DNA from: Bacteroidota bacterium
GTDB taxonomy: Bacteria; Bacteroidota; Bacteroidia; Bacteroidales; Prolixibacteraceae
Assembly (NCBI GenBank): GCA_023428545.1
Contig: JAEYXH010000001.1
Coordinates: forward strand, 1 to 52,804
Reading direction: 5' to 3'
Length of the DNA stretch: 52,804 nt
The notes beneath the pieces are model-generated. The model did no database searches. It was not told where the DNA came from and saw nothing but the letters and a program-made list of their open reading frames with translations. Positions 9,655 through 18,187 of this stretch are shown in pieces. Position numbers and translations under genes: made by a program. Position 1 is the stretch's first letter; every line of letters starts with the position of its first letter.

Positions 9655-12600
9655 CTATTGTTTATTGAAGATCATGGTGCCGTTGGTAACCTTTCCGTCC
9701 ATGGTCAGTCTGTAGATCAGCATTCCGGGAGCCACATCAGGACGGAATTCGATCCTGTTGAGGACACCCTTTTCAACCTTGCGGTCGAGCAGTGTGGTAA
9801 TCTTCTGTCCAATCATGTCGTAGATTTCAAGTCGGGCATCAGCATCTTTTGCCGATACAAACTCGAAGTTGACAACAGTCGTGAACGGATTCGGGTATAC
9901 CTTGAGTTCAGATTCTTCAAGACCGGAGGCGATAGCTGAACGGAATTCAGTGCACTGGTCAGGACACATGATTTTTTCATCGAGGTTGCCAACCAGTATC
10001 CGGCATTCATCGAATGCGTTATTGATCATGTCAACAGCACTGGCGATGTGATCGAGGGTGACTTTCATTTCACCACACATCATATCGGTTTCAGCACCAC
10101 CCAATGCCATGTTGGCCAGTTCAAACAACCCTCCAATGGTCATGTCGTATCCGTTTTCGGCCATGTAGCAGAGGACTCCTTCGGGAATCATATAATACCA
10201 GTATGGGTCGATCTCCATTTGGTTGCAAACGAATTCGTAAGGTTCTACTTCAGTTAGAACCGGGGTGCAAACCATTTCAACACCACCTGATTCTTCCATG
10301 CAATACAGCTTTTTCTGTGTAACCAGCCACTTGCCGGCTTCCAGAGGAACATCGCCAAATCCATCCTTGATCCGCATATTCAGGCCCAATACCAGTGTTT
10401 GTGCAAACAGTTGGTTGTTAATGGTCTTCTGTTTGGTCAGGTATGATTTCATACAATCAGGGATTGTACTTAACACTTCACAAGTTCCGTTAAGAGCATA
10501 ACTTGATTTGCCACCCGGCAGTATGGTCTGGATTATCTTGGCAACATCTGTAGGATATGTACTTTTGAATACAACCTTGTTGCTGCCATATCCAATGGTC
10601 AGATCACCCTGGGCAATCAGGCCTGCAGTGAAGACTTCACCACGAACTGATTCTTCCAGATTACATGCGGTGCCCTTCTGGCTTCCATAGAATCCCTGTG
10701 TATAGGTACAGAATTCTTCACATGGCTTCACTGTAATGTCGATACAGATGGTTGTCGGGTTCAGACATTCATCGATGGCGGTAAAGCAGATTTCCGTAGT
10801 ACCAACCGGGAATTCAAAGGTTGCGCATTCGGCATCCGGATATCCGGTTATTTCACAATCATAAGGAACTTCGCCGTCACAGTTGTCCATGAATATAGGT
10901 TCAGGAACAATGATCGGGACATTGCATTCAAAAGTTATGTCTGCAAGTGGTTCCAGTGGCTGTGGTGCTTCGGTATCGACCTTCCAGGTATATTTAATGC
11001 TGACCGGGATAGCTTCGTTGTCGCAATCATCGGTATAGTTTGCTGTCCAGGTCTGTTCCCACAATCCGCATGCATCTTCTGGTTCAACTGGTCCGAGAGT
11101 TGAGACTTCTGGTTCAAATTCGCCATCGCAGTTGTCGAGTCCGTTGAAAGTAGGAGCTTCTACGATTGGGTTACAACCGAGGTCGCCGCTTTCATTTAGT
11201 GTACTGATAACCGGCAGTTCGGTATCTACCTTCCAGGTATATTTAATGCTAACCGGGAGAGCTTCGTTGTCGCAATCATCGGTATAGTTTGCGGTCCAGG
11301 TCTGTTCCCACAATCCGCAGGCATCTTCTGGTTCAACTGGTCCGAGAGTTGAGACTTCGGGTTCGAATACGCCATCGCAGTTGTCCAGTCCGGTGAAAGT
11401 AGGAGCTTCTACGGTTGGGTTACAGCCGAGGTCACCGCTTTGATCCAGAGTACTGATAACCGGCAGTTCGGTATCGACCTTCCAGGTTAACGTCTGCTCA
11501 CATGTTTCTTCATTGTCACAATAATCAATGGCATAATAAACATGGGTTACACTCCATCCACAGCCTTCTGCATCTGCCACGGGAGTGCCTTCGCGCGCAC
11601 CTGCATTTTTAATTCCACAATTGTCCGTCCAGTCAGGAACCAGATTTGGCGAATATTCTTGTGGGTCCGGGTTACAGCCCAGGTCAACGGCTTCCGTTGG
11701 ACAATTGGTTAACACAGGTTTTTGATCATCCTTCACATTAACCGGTAGTTGACAATTACTATGGCAGCCATTTGCATCTGTAATATTTAATGTCAGAGTA
11801 AAATCTTCACAGTTTTCGCCGGTTTCAATGGTAACCGTTTGCATGTTGTCTGCCCCTACAATGGTCGCATTGCCCGTAATTGTCCATAGGTAGCTTGCCA
11901 TGTCGGCCGGGGCTGAATATATAAATTCACCACCCGGACAAACTTCCAAACTTCCTTCGATAAGACAGCTTGGAGAAGGATACAGACGTCCTGTAGCCAT
12001 CGCTGTTTCACTTAAGCATCCAATGTTATTGGTGGCGACGACCCAATATGTGGTTTCTTCTGTTATTTCAACAATCAGGCAGAGTTCTTTTCCATAGTTG
12101 CCTTCACCTGTTACGGGTTGTGTCAGTTCAGAATCATAATACCATTGGAAAGTCAGGTCACTTGGAAGTTCTTCCTCTCCGGGCGCCACAACACATAATG
12201 TAACTTCTCCTCCGGGTTCGCAAACATATCCATCTTCTGTTGCAATTACTGGTTTAGTGCTGAAGGCACCTCCTACAAAGTCATCGAGTGAAGCGGTTAA
12301 TGAGGCTGAAGATCGTGTTTCAAGCATAAAGCTTCCAAAACAGAGATTCAGTTCTGGATTATCTAACTCCAGGTCGGCAAGATCAACATATCCTTCATAA
12401 AATGCATTAAGAGGATAGGTTGGTGTTGGATAATGCCATCCTCCCGGAACCAGACACTCCTGATCATTGTTTTGGGCTGCATAGGCATCAGTGCCGGTTA
12501 GTTCAATGAAATTCCAACTGGTAATGTTGCCTCCACCATCATGATTATAACTTTCTATGCTGTAAACAATCACGTCGGCAATTCTACCTCCGTTAACAAA

Positions 12601-13095
12601 GTTGGCAAGAACCAGGATATCACCAATGGCAGGCAGGGGCTCGAAATATCCCTTGTCTCCCGGGGTACCCACACCCATTGGTGCGGTTCCTTCCTGGAAA
12701 AACCAAAAGCCAATTTGTGCATCCCCGTTTGTAGTCAGACGGTCACCGGCAAAATAGAGTTTGGTGCCAATTAAAACGGCAGCACCATTGCAAATGTTGT
12801 TCTTGTTTTTCACCTGACTGAATGTCCAGGCCTTGAGTGCGAAAAGTTCGTCAGATGCACCCGTTGTAAACTGGTCATCCAGGCCGTCATAGGGGTCAGC
12901 TTCATGGATGTAAGTTGGATTAGTTGGATTTGCATCTAGAATTATCCAGTCCATAGCCCTTCCATCAATACAAATGATATCCTCAGGCTGACAGTCCTGT
13001 GCATTGGCCCAAAAGCCACAACAAAGAGTCAGAAACATGATGGTTAGCAATAACCGCCAGAGTTTCTTGAAAGAATCGGTGTAGTTCTTTTTCAT
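9655..13095 (-). CDS. Large secreted T9SS-sorted protein with HYR/PKD-like repeats
   Basis: 1146 residues from ATG 13093-13095 (a GTG two codons upstream is also in frame). The order is: signal peptide ending in CGFWANAQ; ~200-residue N-terminal domain of unknown type (Asp/Asn rich, many aromatics); Ig/PKD-like domains with paired Cys (around PSCLIEGSLEVCPGGEFIYS); three Cys-rich modules opening TWKVDTE; a HYR-like domain (CFTAIDECLNPTTICIDITV); a Cys-containing domain starting CTYTQGFYGSQKG; and a C-terminal type A sorting domain (LKVYPNPFTTVVNFEF ... PGMLIYRLTMDGK). The last directs export by the type IX system and anchoring or release at the cell surface. Likely an adhesive or structural surface protein. 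Its leader region is partly duplicated upstream (13678-13833). Substrate or ligand unknown. Confidence 0.88.
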   Translation of the reverse strand: MKKNYTDSFKKLWRLLLTIMFLTLCCGFWANAQDCQPEDIICIDGRAMDWIILDANPTNPTYIHEADPYDGLDDQFTTGASDELFALKAWTFSQVKNKNNICNGAAVLIGTKLYFAGDRLTTNGDAQIGFWFFQEGTAPMGVGTPGDKGYFEPLPAIGDILVLANFVNGGRIADVIVYSIESYNHDGGGNITSWNFIELTGTDAYAAQNNDQECLVPGGWHYPTPTYPLNAFYEGYVDLADLELDNPELNLCFGSFMLETRSSASLTASLDDFVGGAFSTKPVIATEDGYVCEPGGEVTLCVVAPGEEELPSDLTFQWYYDSELTQPVTGEGNYGKELCLIVEITEETTYWVVATNNIGCLSETAMATGRLYPSPSCLIEGSLEVCPGGEFIYSAPADMASYLWTITGNATIVGADNMQTVTIETGENCEDFTLTLNITDANGCHSNCQLPVNVKDDQKPVLTNCPTEAVDLGCNPDPQEYSPNLVPDWTDNCGIKNAGAREGTPVADAEGCGWSVTHVYYAIDYCDNEETCEQTLTWKVDTELPVISTLDQSGDLGCNPTVEAPTFTGLDNCDGVFEPEVSTLGPVEPEDACGLWEQTWTANYTDDCDNEALPVSIKYTWKVDTELPVISTLNESGDLGCNPIVEAPTFNGLDNCDGEFEPEVSTLGPVEPEDACGLWEQTWTANYTDDCDNEAIPVSIKYTWKVDTEAPQPLEPLADITFECNVPIIVPEPIFMDNCDGEVPYDCEITGYPDAECATFEFPVGTTEICFTAIDECLNPTTICIDITVKPCEEFCTYTQGFYGSQKGTACNLEESVRGEVFTAGLIAQGDLTIGYGSNKVVFKSTYPTDVAKIIQTILPGGKSSYALNGTCEVLSTIPDCMKSYLTKQKTINNQLFAQTLVLGLNMRIKDGFGDVPLEAGKWLVTQKKLYCMEESGGVEMVCTPVLTEVEPYEFVCNQMEIDPYWYYMIPEGVLCYMAENGYDMTIGGLFELANMALGGAETDMMCGEMKVTLDHIASAVDMINNAFDECRILVGNLDEKIMCPDQCTEFRSAIASGLEESELKVYPNPFTTVVNFEFVSAKDADARLEIYDMIGQKITTLLDRKVEKGVLNRIEFRPDVAPGMLIYRLTMDGKVTNGTMIFNKQ
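10972..11469 (-). repeat. Two near-identical 249-bp tandem repeats in the T9SS gene
   Basis: Units 10972-11220 and 11221-11469 each encode 83 residues, opening TWKVDTELPVIST and including GPVEPEDACGLWEQTW. They differ at only a few bases. A further copy of only the first ~20 bp begins at 11470. Such identity points to recent duplication or gene conversion. Confidence 0.85.
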
Positions 13096-13107
13096 GATCA
13101 CGTGATT

Positions 13108-13262
13108 TTAGGATCATTTAATAAAACTTGCGTTTCATATATCCTCGAATCACCCTCACAAAGCCTCCCGGTAAGGAGCTGGCAGTACTTCTATAGTCAA
13201 CGATTGGTCTGTTGTTTTCCTGGAAGCGGGGCTAACAATCAGGAAATAGCTTAACAAAAACG
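13108..13262 (-). repeat. Leader copy A, in front of the T9SS protein gene
   Basis: Copy A of a ~155-bp element that is also present at 13678-13833 (copy B). The core (13200-13262) agrees with 13770-13833 at roughly five bases in six. The start-proximal TTAGGATCAT (13108-13117) is identical in both. It is the untranslated leader and probably the promoter of the T9SS gene. Confidence 0.7.
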
Positions 13263-13406
13263 ACTTGTATTAATCAAAGCGACTTGATAAATATGAGAAG
13301 TAAGTTAGGACGATTATGCATAAAAAACCATCCGTAAAATCCCGTATTTTTTACCTGAAGATAAACTGCCGTTTCGAACCTTGATCCATTCAGGCCAAAC
13401 CCAGTA

Positions 13407-13439
13407 CTTCTCCATATTTTCTCCATATCTTCTCCATAT
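13407..13439. repeat. Three 11-bp direct repeats
   Basis: CTTCTCCATAT, TTTCTCCATAT and CTTCTCCATAT stand head to tail with a period of exactly 11 bp, about one helix turn. They lie between leader copies A and B. No gene is seen in 13263-13566; short open frames there look like chance. Confidence 0.6.
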
Positions 13440-13566
13440 ATTGTCTATTGAAAAATATAGAATATATGCAGAAGATACGTAGCATATACGCAGAAACAGA
13501 TAACTTGATTGGGACTTGTTTGGGGCTTTGGCAAAGATTGTATCGTGGATTGGCATGTCCCGGAAT

Positions 13567-13603
13567 AAAAAAGAAGCCGCTCCTGAATCAGGTGCGGCTT
13601 CAC
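13567..13603 (-). terminator. Rho-independent terminator after leader copy B
   Basis: GAAGCCGC and GCGGCTTC pair, with further pairs inside, followed by TTTTTT on the minus strand. Confidence 0.75.
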
Positions 13604-13677
13604 GGGACTGTTGAATTACTGCTCCTTACCCTCCTTTTGCCTGGTAAACCAACAGATCTATTTCATAATTACAGGGC

Positions 13678-13833
13678 TTAGGATCATCCAGACCGATGTT
13701 CGTACATCCAGGAATCACCTTCTTACTGCACATCCATTAGTAAGGAGTGCTTCAAAATCCTTCTACTCTGCGATTGGTTTGTTTTTTTCCCGAAAGCGGG
13801 GTGAGCAAACAGGAAAAAGCTTAATCAAAAACG
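13678..13833 (-). repeat. Leader copy B (duplicate of 13108-13262)
   Basis: Imperfect copy of the T9SS gene leader. The order of matching blocks is the same, including GGAATCACC-like, GTAAGGAG and CGATTGGT blocks and the final TTAGGATCAT. No intact coding region follows it. Confidence 0.7.
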
Positions 13834-13999
13834 TACTCAATGCGACTTAATTCTTCTATGAATTTACGACTTTTCAGGGGCATAAATCCTAACGGGATTT
13901 CACCCATTTTTATAATGGTTCATGTAAAAAAGGGCAAGCAAGAAACGATCATTTCCCGGATATGGACGATGGGCATCCATGTATATGAACTGACCGTTT

Positions 14000-14650
14000 T
14001 TAGTTGATGTTATATTGCATGGAGTATTTTATCAGCTCGGCCGTAGTCTTAAGCCCCAGTTTTGCCAGAATGTTTCTTTTGTGCGATTCCACGGTCCGTG
14101 GACTGATATACAACTTTTGTCCTATTTGTTTGTATGACATCCCACTGCTGATATGCCGAAGTATCATATATTCCCGGTCGGTAAGTGATTTCTTCGCGGC
14201 AATTAATTCAAGTTCCGGTGTGGTCAAAGTTTCCGAAACCCCGAATTTATCCAGGTTTCTCACCGGGAAATGGTCGGTGCCTTTACATACTTTTTTAAGT
14301 GCATTCAATAGCTCTTCAGGGGATGCGTTATTCAGTACAATTCCTTTCACGCCTAGTCGCAAATAATCCTGAAAACAAATGGAAAAATTCTGGTTGGCGA
14401 TAATAAAAACCGGAGTTTTTTTCAGCCAGGAACTGGCTTTTTTTAAAATCTGCGTGCCACCCTGTTCGCAATGGCAGGTATCCATCACGACAAGATCGGG
14501 GCGGGTGGTTGTCAGTAAAACTTTAAAATCATCGATTTCACGGGCTTCACCAATGACATCGAACTCTTTGTCATTTTCAAGAAGGAGCCTGATTCCCCTG
14601 CTGAAAAGCGGATAGCTTTCAAGGATCAAAACTCTGCATTGTGAATTCAT
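14000..14650 (-). CDS. Orphan NarL/LuxR-type regulator with degenerate receiver
   Basis: 216 residues from ATG 14648-14650 (MNSQCRVLILESYPLF); an upstream in-frame ATG at 14674 adds eight residues that look non-native. The C-terminal LuxR helix-turn-helix is intact (LTDREYMILRHISSGMSYKQ, then ISPRTVESHKRNILAKLGL). The receiver keeps the phosphoacceptor-position D57 (VVMDTCH), but the acidic pocket is reduced to ILES, the switch Ser/Thr is Ala85 and the invariant Lys is Asn107 (GIVLNNAS). It may therefore work without phosphorylation or by a ligand. No histidine kinase is adjacent. The nearest downstream gene on its strand is the T9SS protein. Confidence 0.85.
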   Translation of the reverse strand: MNSQCRVLILESYPLFSRGIRLLLENDKEFDVIGEAREIDDFKVLLTTTRPDLVVMDTCHCEQGGTQILKKASSWLKKTPVFIIANQNFSICFQDYLRLGVKGIVLNNASPEELLNALKKVCKGTDHFPVRNLDKFGVSETLTTPELELIAAKKSLTDREYMILRHISSGMSYKQIGQKLYISPRTVESHKRNILAKLGLKTTAELIKYSMQYNIN

Positions 14651-14981
14651 GTGAGGGTAACATAGAAACAACAAGCATTGGATGAGTTACAGACCGGTAT
14701 CTTGGGTTCAGTGGTTTCATTTGTCTCGCTTTTTTTGGGGATATTAAAGTTACTGATTTATACAGAAATAAGCAACTTTGCGTAAATAATAATTTAGAAT
14801 TATTGTAATTTATTTTTGAGCAAATGATTTTTATGAATGAATCCCGCTAATTTTCCAACGAACAGCTTTTTGCCTGGCTGTTTGGTGGGTAGTACGAATA
14901 TTTGGATCTTTTATCCGACTGGATTCTTTCAGATTTCCTAATTTCGTAATTCAAAACAATTTCCGATACCAATATTCTTGA

Positions 14982-16172
<1,191 letters not shown>

Positions 16173-16185
16173 ACATGAAAAATTA

Positions 16186-16226
16186 AAAAATCCAGATGTC
16201 TGATAATCAGATGTCTGGATTTTTTT
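16186..16226 (+). terminator. Terminator of the esterase gene
   Basis: A long stem with ATCCAG paired to CTGGAT and TCTG to CAGA, bridged by one A-T and two G-T pairs, then seven T. It ends just before the convergent tRNA-Leu gene. Confidence 0.8.
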
Positions 16227-16227
16227 G

Positions 16228-16311
16228 TGCCCGGGGCGGGACTCGAACCCGCACGTCATTGCTGACACTGGATTTTGAGTCCAGCGCGTCTACCAATTCC
16301 GCCACCCGGGC
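16228..16311 (-). tRNA. tRNA-Leu (anticodon CAA)
   Basis: 84 nt. The acceptor stem GCCCGGG pairs with CCCGGGC plus discriminator A. The anticodon stem CTGGA/TCCAG encloses loop CTCAAAA, giving anticodon CAA (codon UUG). It has a class II long variable arm, T-loop TTCGAGT and no encoded CCA. Confidence 0.97.
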
Positions 16312-16510
16312 GTTTGAAGCGATGCAAAACTAATAATTATTTCAGAATTCTGTAATCGATGCCATAATTTTTTGACCTGACGGTTAGACGGTCAATGCCA
16401 GGTTCCTTCAATTGCAGGCATTCATGCTTTTGACAAACCCATCCTGTGGCTTCATTCACATTTTTCATACATTTATACTCCTGTACCAACCCACCGTGAC
16501 TATCTTTTGC

Positions 16511-17101
16511 ATGGAAAAATTCGACGAGAAGGACATACTTATGCGGCTCAAAAACAGTGACAAGGATGCACTGAAGGATATTTTTGAGGCCTTCTATCCA
16601 TCCCTGTGCCATTATGCATCGCATTTCGTGGGAGATCACGACCAGTCGGAGGAGGTTGTACAGGACTTATTTGTACGTATCTGGGAGAAGAGGGAGCATC
16701 TGGCGGTTTCGGCCTCCTTGCGCAGTTATTTGTTCCGGTCGGTGCGTAACCAATGCATTAACCTGATCATGCATGAGAAAGTCAGGCAAAATCATGCAAA
16801 AAAAATCAGGGATGCCATTATAGAGGATGCGGCTGAAGAGAATTATTTTCTGGAAGAGGAAAGATCGGAGGCCATAGCATCGGCGATTTCCGCACTTCCC
16901 GATAAGCGTCGGGAGATATTTTTGCTTAGTCGCCAGGAGGGACTAAAATACCAGGAAATTGCCACCCGACTGCAGATTTCCGTCAAGACAGTGGAAACAC
17001 AAATGGGATTGGCACTTCGTTTCATGAGGGAAAAGTGCAAAAGGGTTTTCATGTTTTTCATGTTTTTCAAAAATAATTCATCAGGCATTAAGGGTTTTTA
17101 A
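16511..17101 (+). CDS. ECF RNA polymerase sigma factor
   Basis: 196 residues from ATG 16511 (MEKFDEKDILMRLKNSDKDA). Region 2 runs about 20-90 (SLCHYASHFVGDHDQSEEVV, then VQDLFVRIWEKRE) and region 4 about 125-185 (ISALPDKRREIFLLSRQEGL, then YQEIATRLQISVKTVETQM). This is the Bacteroidota group of ECF sigma factors normally held by a FecR-type anti-sigma. The longer frame back to 16412 is rejected because TATCTTTT, a -7-like element, stands at 16501. It is the first gene of a five-gene run: anti-sigma 24 bp downstream, then two STN proteins and an MG2/plug protein. Confidence 0.94.
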   Translation: MEKFDEKDILMRLKNSDKDALKDIFEAFYPSLCHYASHFVGDHDQSEEVVQDLFVRIWEKREHLAVSASLRSYLFRSVRNQCINLIMHEKVRQNHAKKIRDAIIEDAAEENYFLEEERSEAIASAISALPDKRREIFLLSRQEGLKYQEIATRLQISVKTVETQMGLALRFMREKCKRVFMFFMFFKNNSSGIKGF

Positions 17102-17125
17102 CCGGCAAGCTGTCATACCGATACA

Positions 17126-18175
17126 ATGGAAACAAAAAGCGAAATAGGGAATCCAATAGACGAGCTGATAGCCAAATACCTCACAGGTGAGGCTAATGAG
17201 CAGGAACGGCAGGAAATTGAAGCCTGGGCTGGCCAGTCGGGCGACAACAAGGCCGTACTGGATGAATCCCGACGCACAATGGAAAGTGTCGGGCATTGGC
17301 TTGGAATACAGAGGTATGATACCTCTATGGCCTGGTCAGGCCTTGAGCGTAGATTGGATGAGTCGGCAAAGGTGCTTTCCTTACAACCGGAATCCCCACG
17401 GGGAGTTTTTGCCGGCAGATTGCTCAAAGTTGCGGCATCCCTGTTGATTGCCTTGTCTCTTGGCATTGCCGGGTATTACCTGGGTTTCAGGAACCATCAG
17501 CCTTCGGTTTTTACCGAGGTGAGGTCGGGGCAACGACAGGTCCTTGATCAGGTGGTATTACCCGATGGTACCGTGGTAACCTTGAACAGCCAGTCGAAAC
17601 TGACCTATCCCCGCGAGTTTTCCGGAAACTCGAGGGAGGTGAGTGTTTCAGGCGAGGCGTTTTTTGATGTAGTTCCCGATGCTGCCCATCCGTTCATCAT
17701 CACCGCCGGCAATGCACGGATCAGGGTTTTGGGTACTTCCTTCAATGTATTGGCCTATCCGGGCGATACCCTCGTTGAAGTTGTTGTTGAATCGGGTAAG
17801 GTACAGGTTACCTCCTCTGGCAGTGAAACCCAGGTGGCTGATAATCTCCTTCTCGATCCGGGTGAAAAAGGTACTTATCTCTCCCGTGATGGTTCCCTGT
17901 TTAAAAGGGTCAATACCGACCCCAACGTTTCCGCCTGGAGAACCCATCGCTTCGAGTTCAATGAAACCCCTCTTGCTGAAGTTGTTCAACTTCTTGAGAA
18001 GGTCTATTTTGTTGAGGTCAGCCTCTCTGACCCGTCCATTGGAAACCTAATGTTAACGGCCAGCTTTGATCAACAACCGGTTGAATTTATACTCGATGTG
18101 ATCAGGCTGACCTTCCAGCTCGACCTTACCCAAAGTAAGAGTCACTATTATTTAACGCAGCGTGCCAACAATTAA
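17126..18175 (+). CDS. FecR-family anti-sigma factor
   Basis: 349 residues. A cytoplasmic N-terminal part binds sigma (1-95), one membrane helix follows (~100-121, LLKVAASLLIALSLGIAGYY), then the periplasmic FecR domain (~125-235, with VTLNSQSKLTYP and the GEAFFDV block) and a DUF4974-type C-terminal domain (~268-345, FNETPLAEVVQLLEKVY). In known systems the periplasmic part receives the signal from the STN domain of an outer-membrane transducer and releases the sigma factor. Here the STN partners are the next two genes, 12 bp downstream and beyond. All expected domains are present. Confidence 0.93.
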   Translation: METKSEIGNPIDELIAKYLTGEANEQERQEIEAWAGQSGDNKAVLDESRRTMESVGHWLGIQRYDTSMAWSGLERRLDESAKVLSLQPESPRGVFAGRLLKVAASLLIALSLGIAGYYLGFRNHQPSVFTEVRSGQRQVLDQVVLPDGTVVTLNSQSKLTYPREFSGNSREVSVSGEAFFDVVPDAAHPFIITAGNARIRVLGTSFNVLAYPGDTLVEVVVESGKVQVTSSGSETQVADNLLLDPGEKGTYLSRDGSLFKRVNTDPNVSAWRTHRFEFNETPLAEVVQLLEKVYFVEVSLSDPSIGNLMLTASFDQQPVEFILDVIRLTFQLDLTQSKSHYYLTQRANN

Positions 18176-18187
18176 TGCCTGAAAGTC

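Larger units (their letters stand above)
13567..13850 (-). other. Leader copy B plus terminator: relict gene or small RNA
   Basis: Reading on the minus strand, the leader copy (13833-13678) is followed by ATG AAA TAG, i.e. a start and an almost immediate stop where the T9SS gene has ATG AAA AAG. About 70 bp later comes a strong terminator (13567-13603, stem AAGCCGC/GCGGCTT plus six T). The block is a complete promoter-leader-terminator unit without a coding region. Either a paralogous surface-protein gene was deleted, or the unit makes a short non-coding transcript. The stretch 13851-13999 shows nothing further. Confidence 0.4.

Noticed and set aside
13314..13556. 80-codon minus-strand frame between the leader copies
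   Set aside because: No domain, odd composition, no promoter or ribosome site; the region is explained by repeats.
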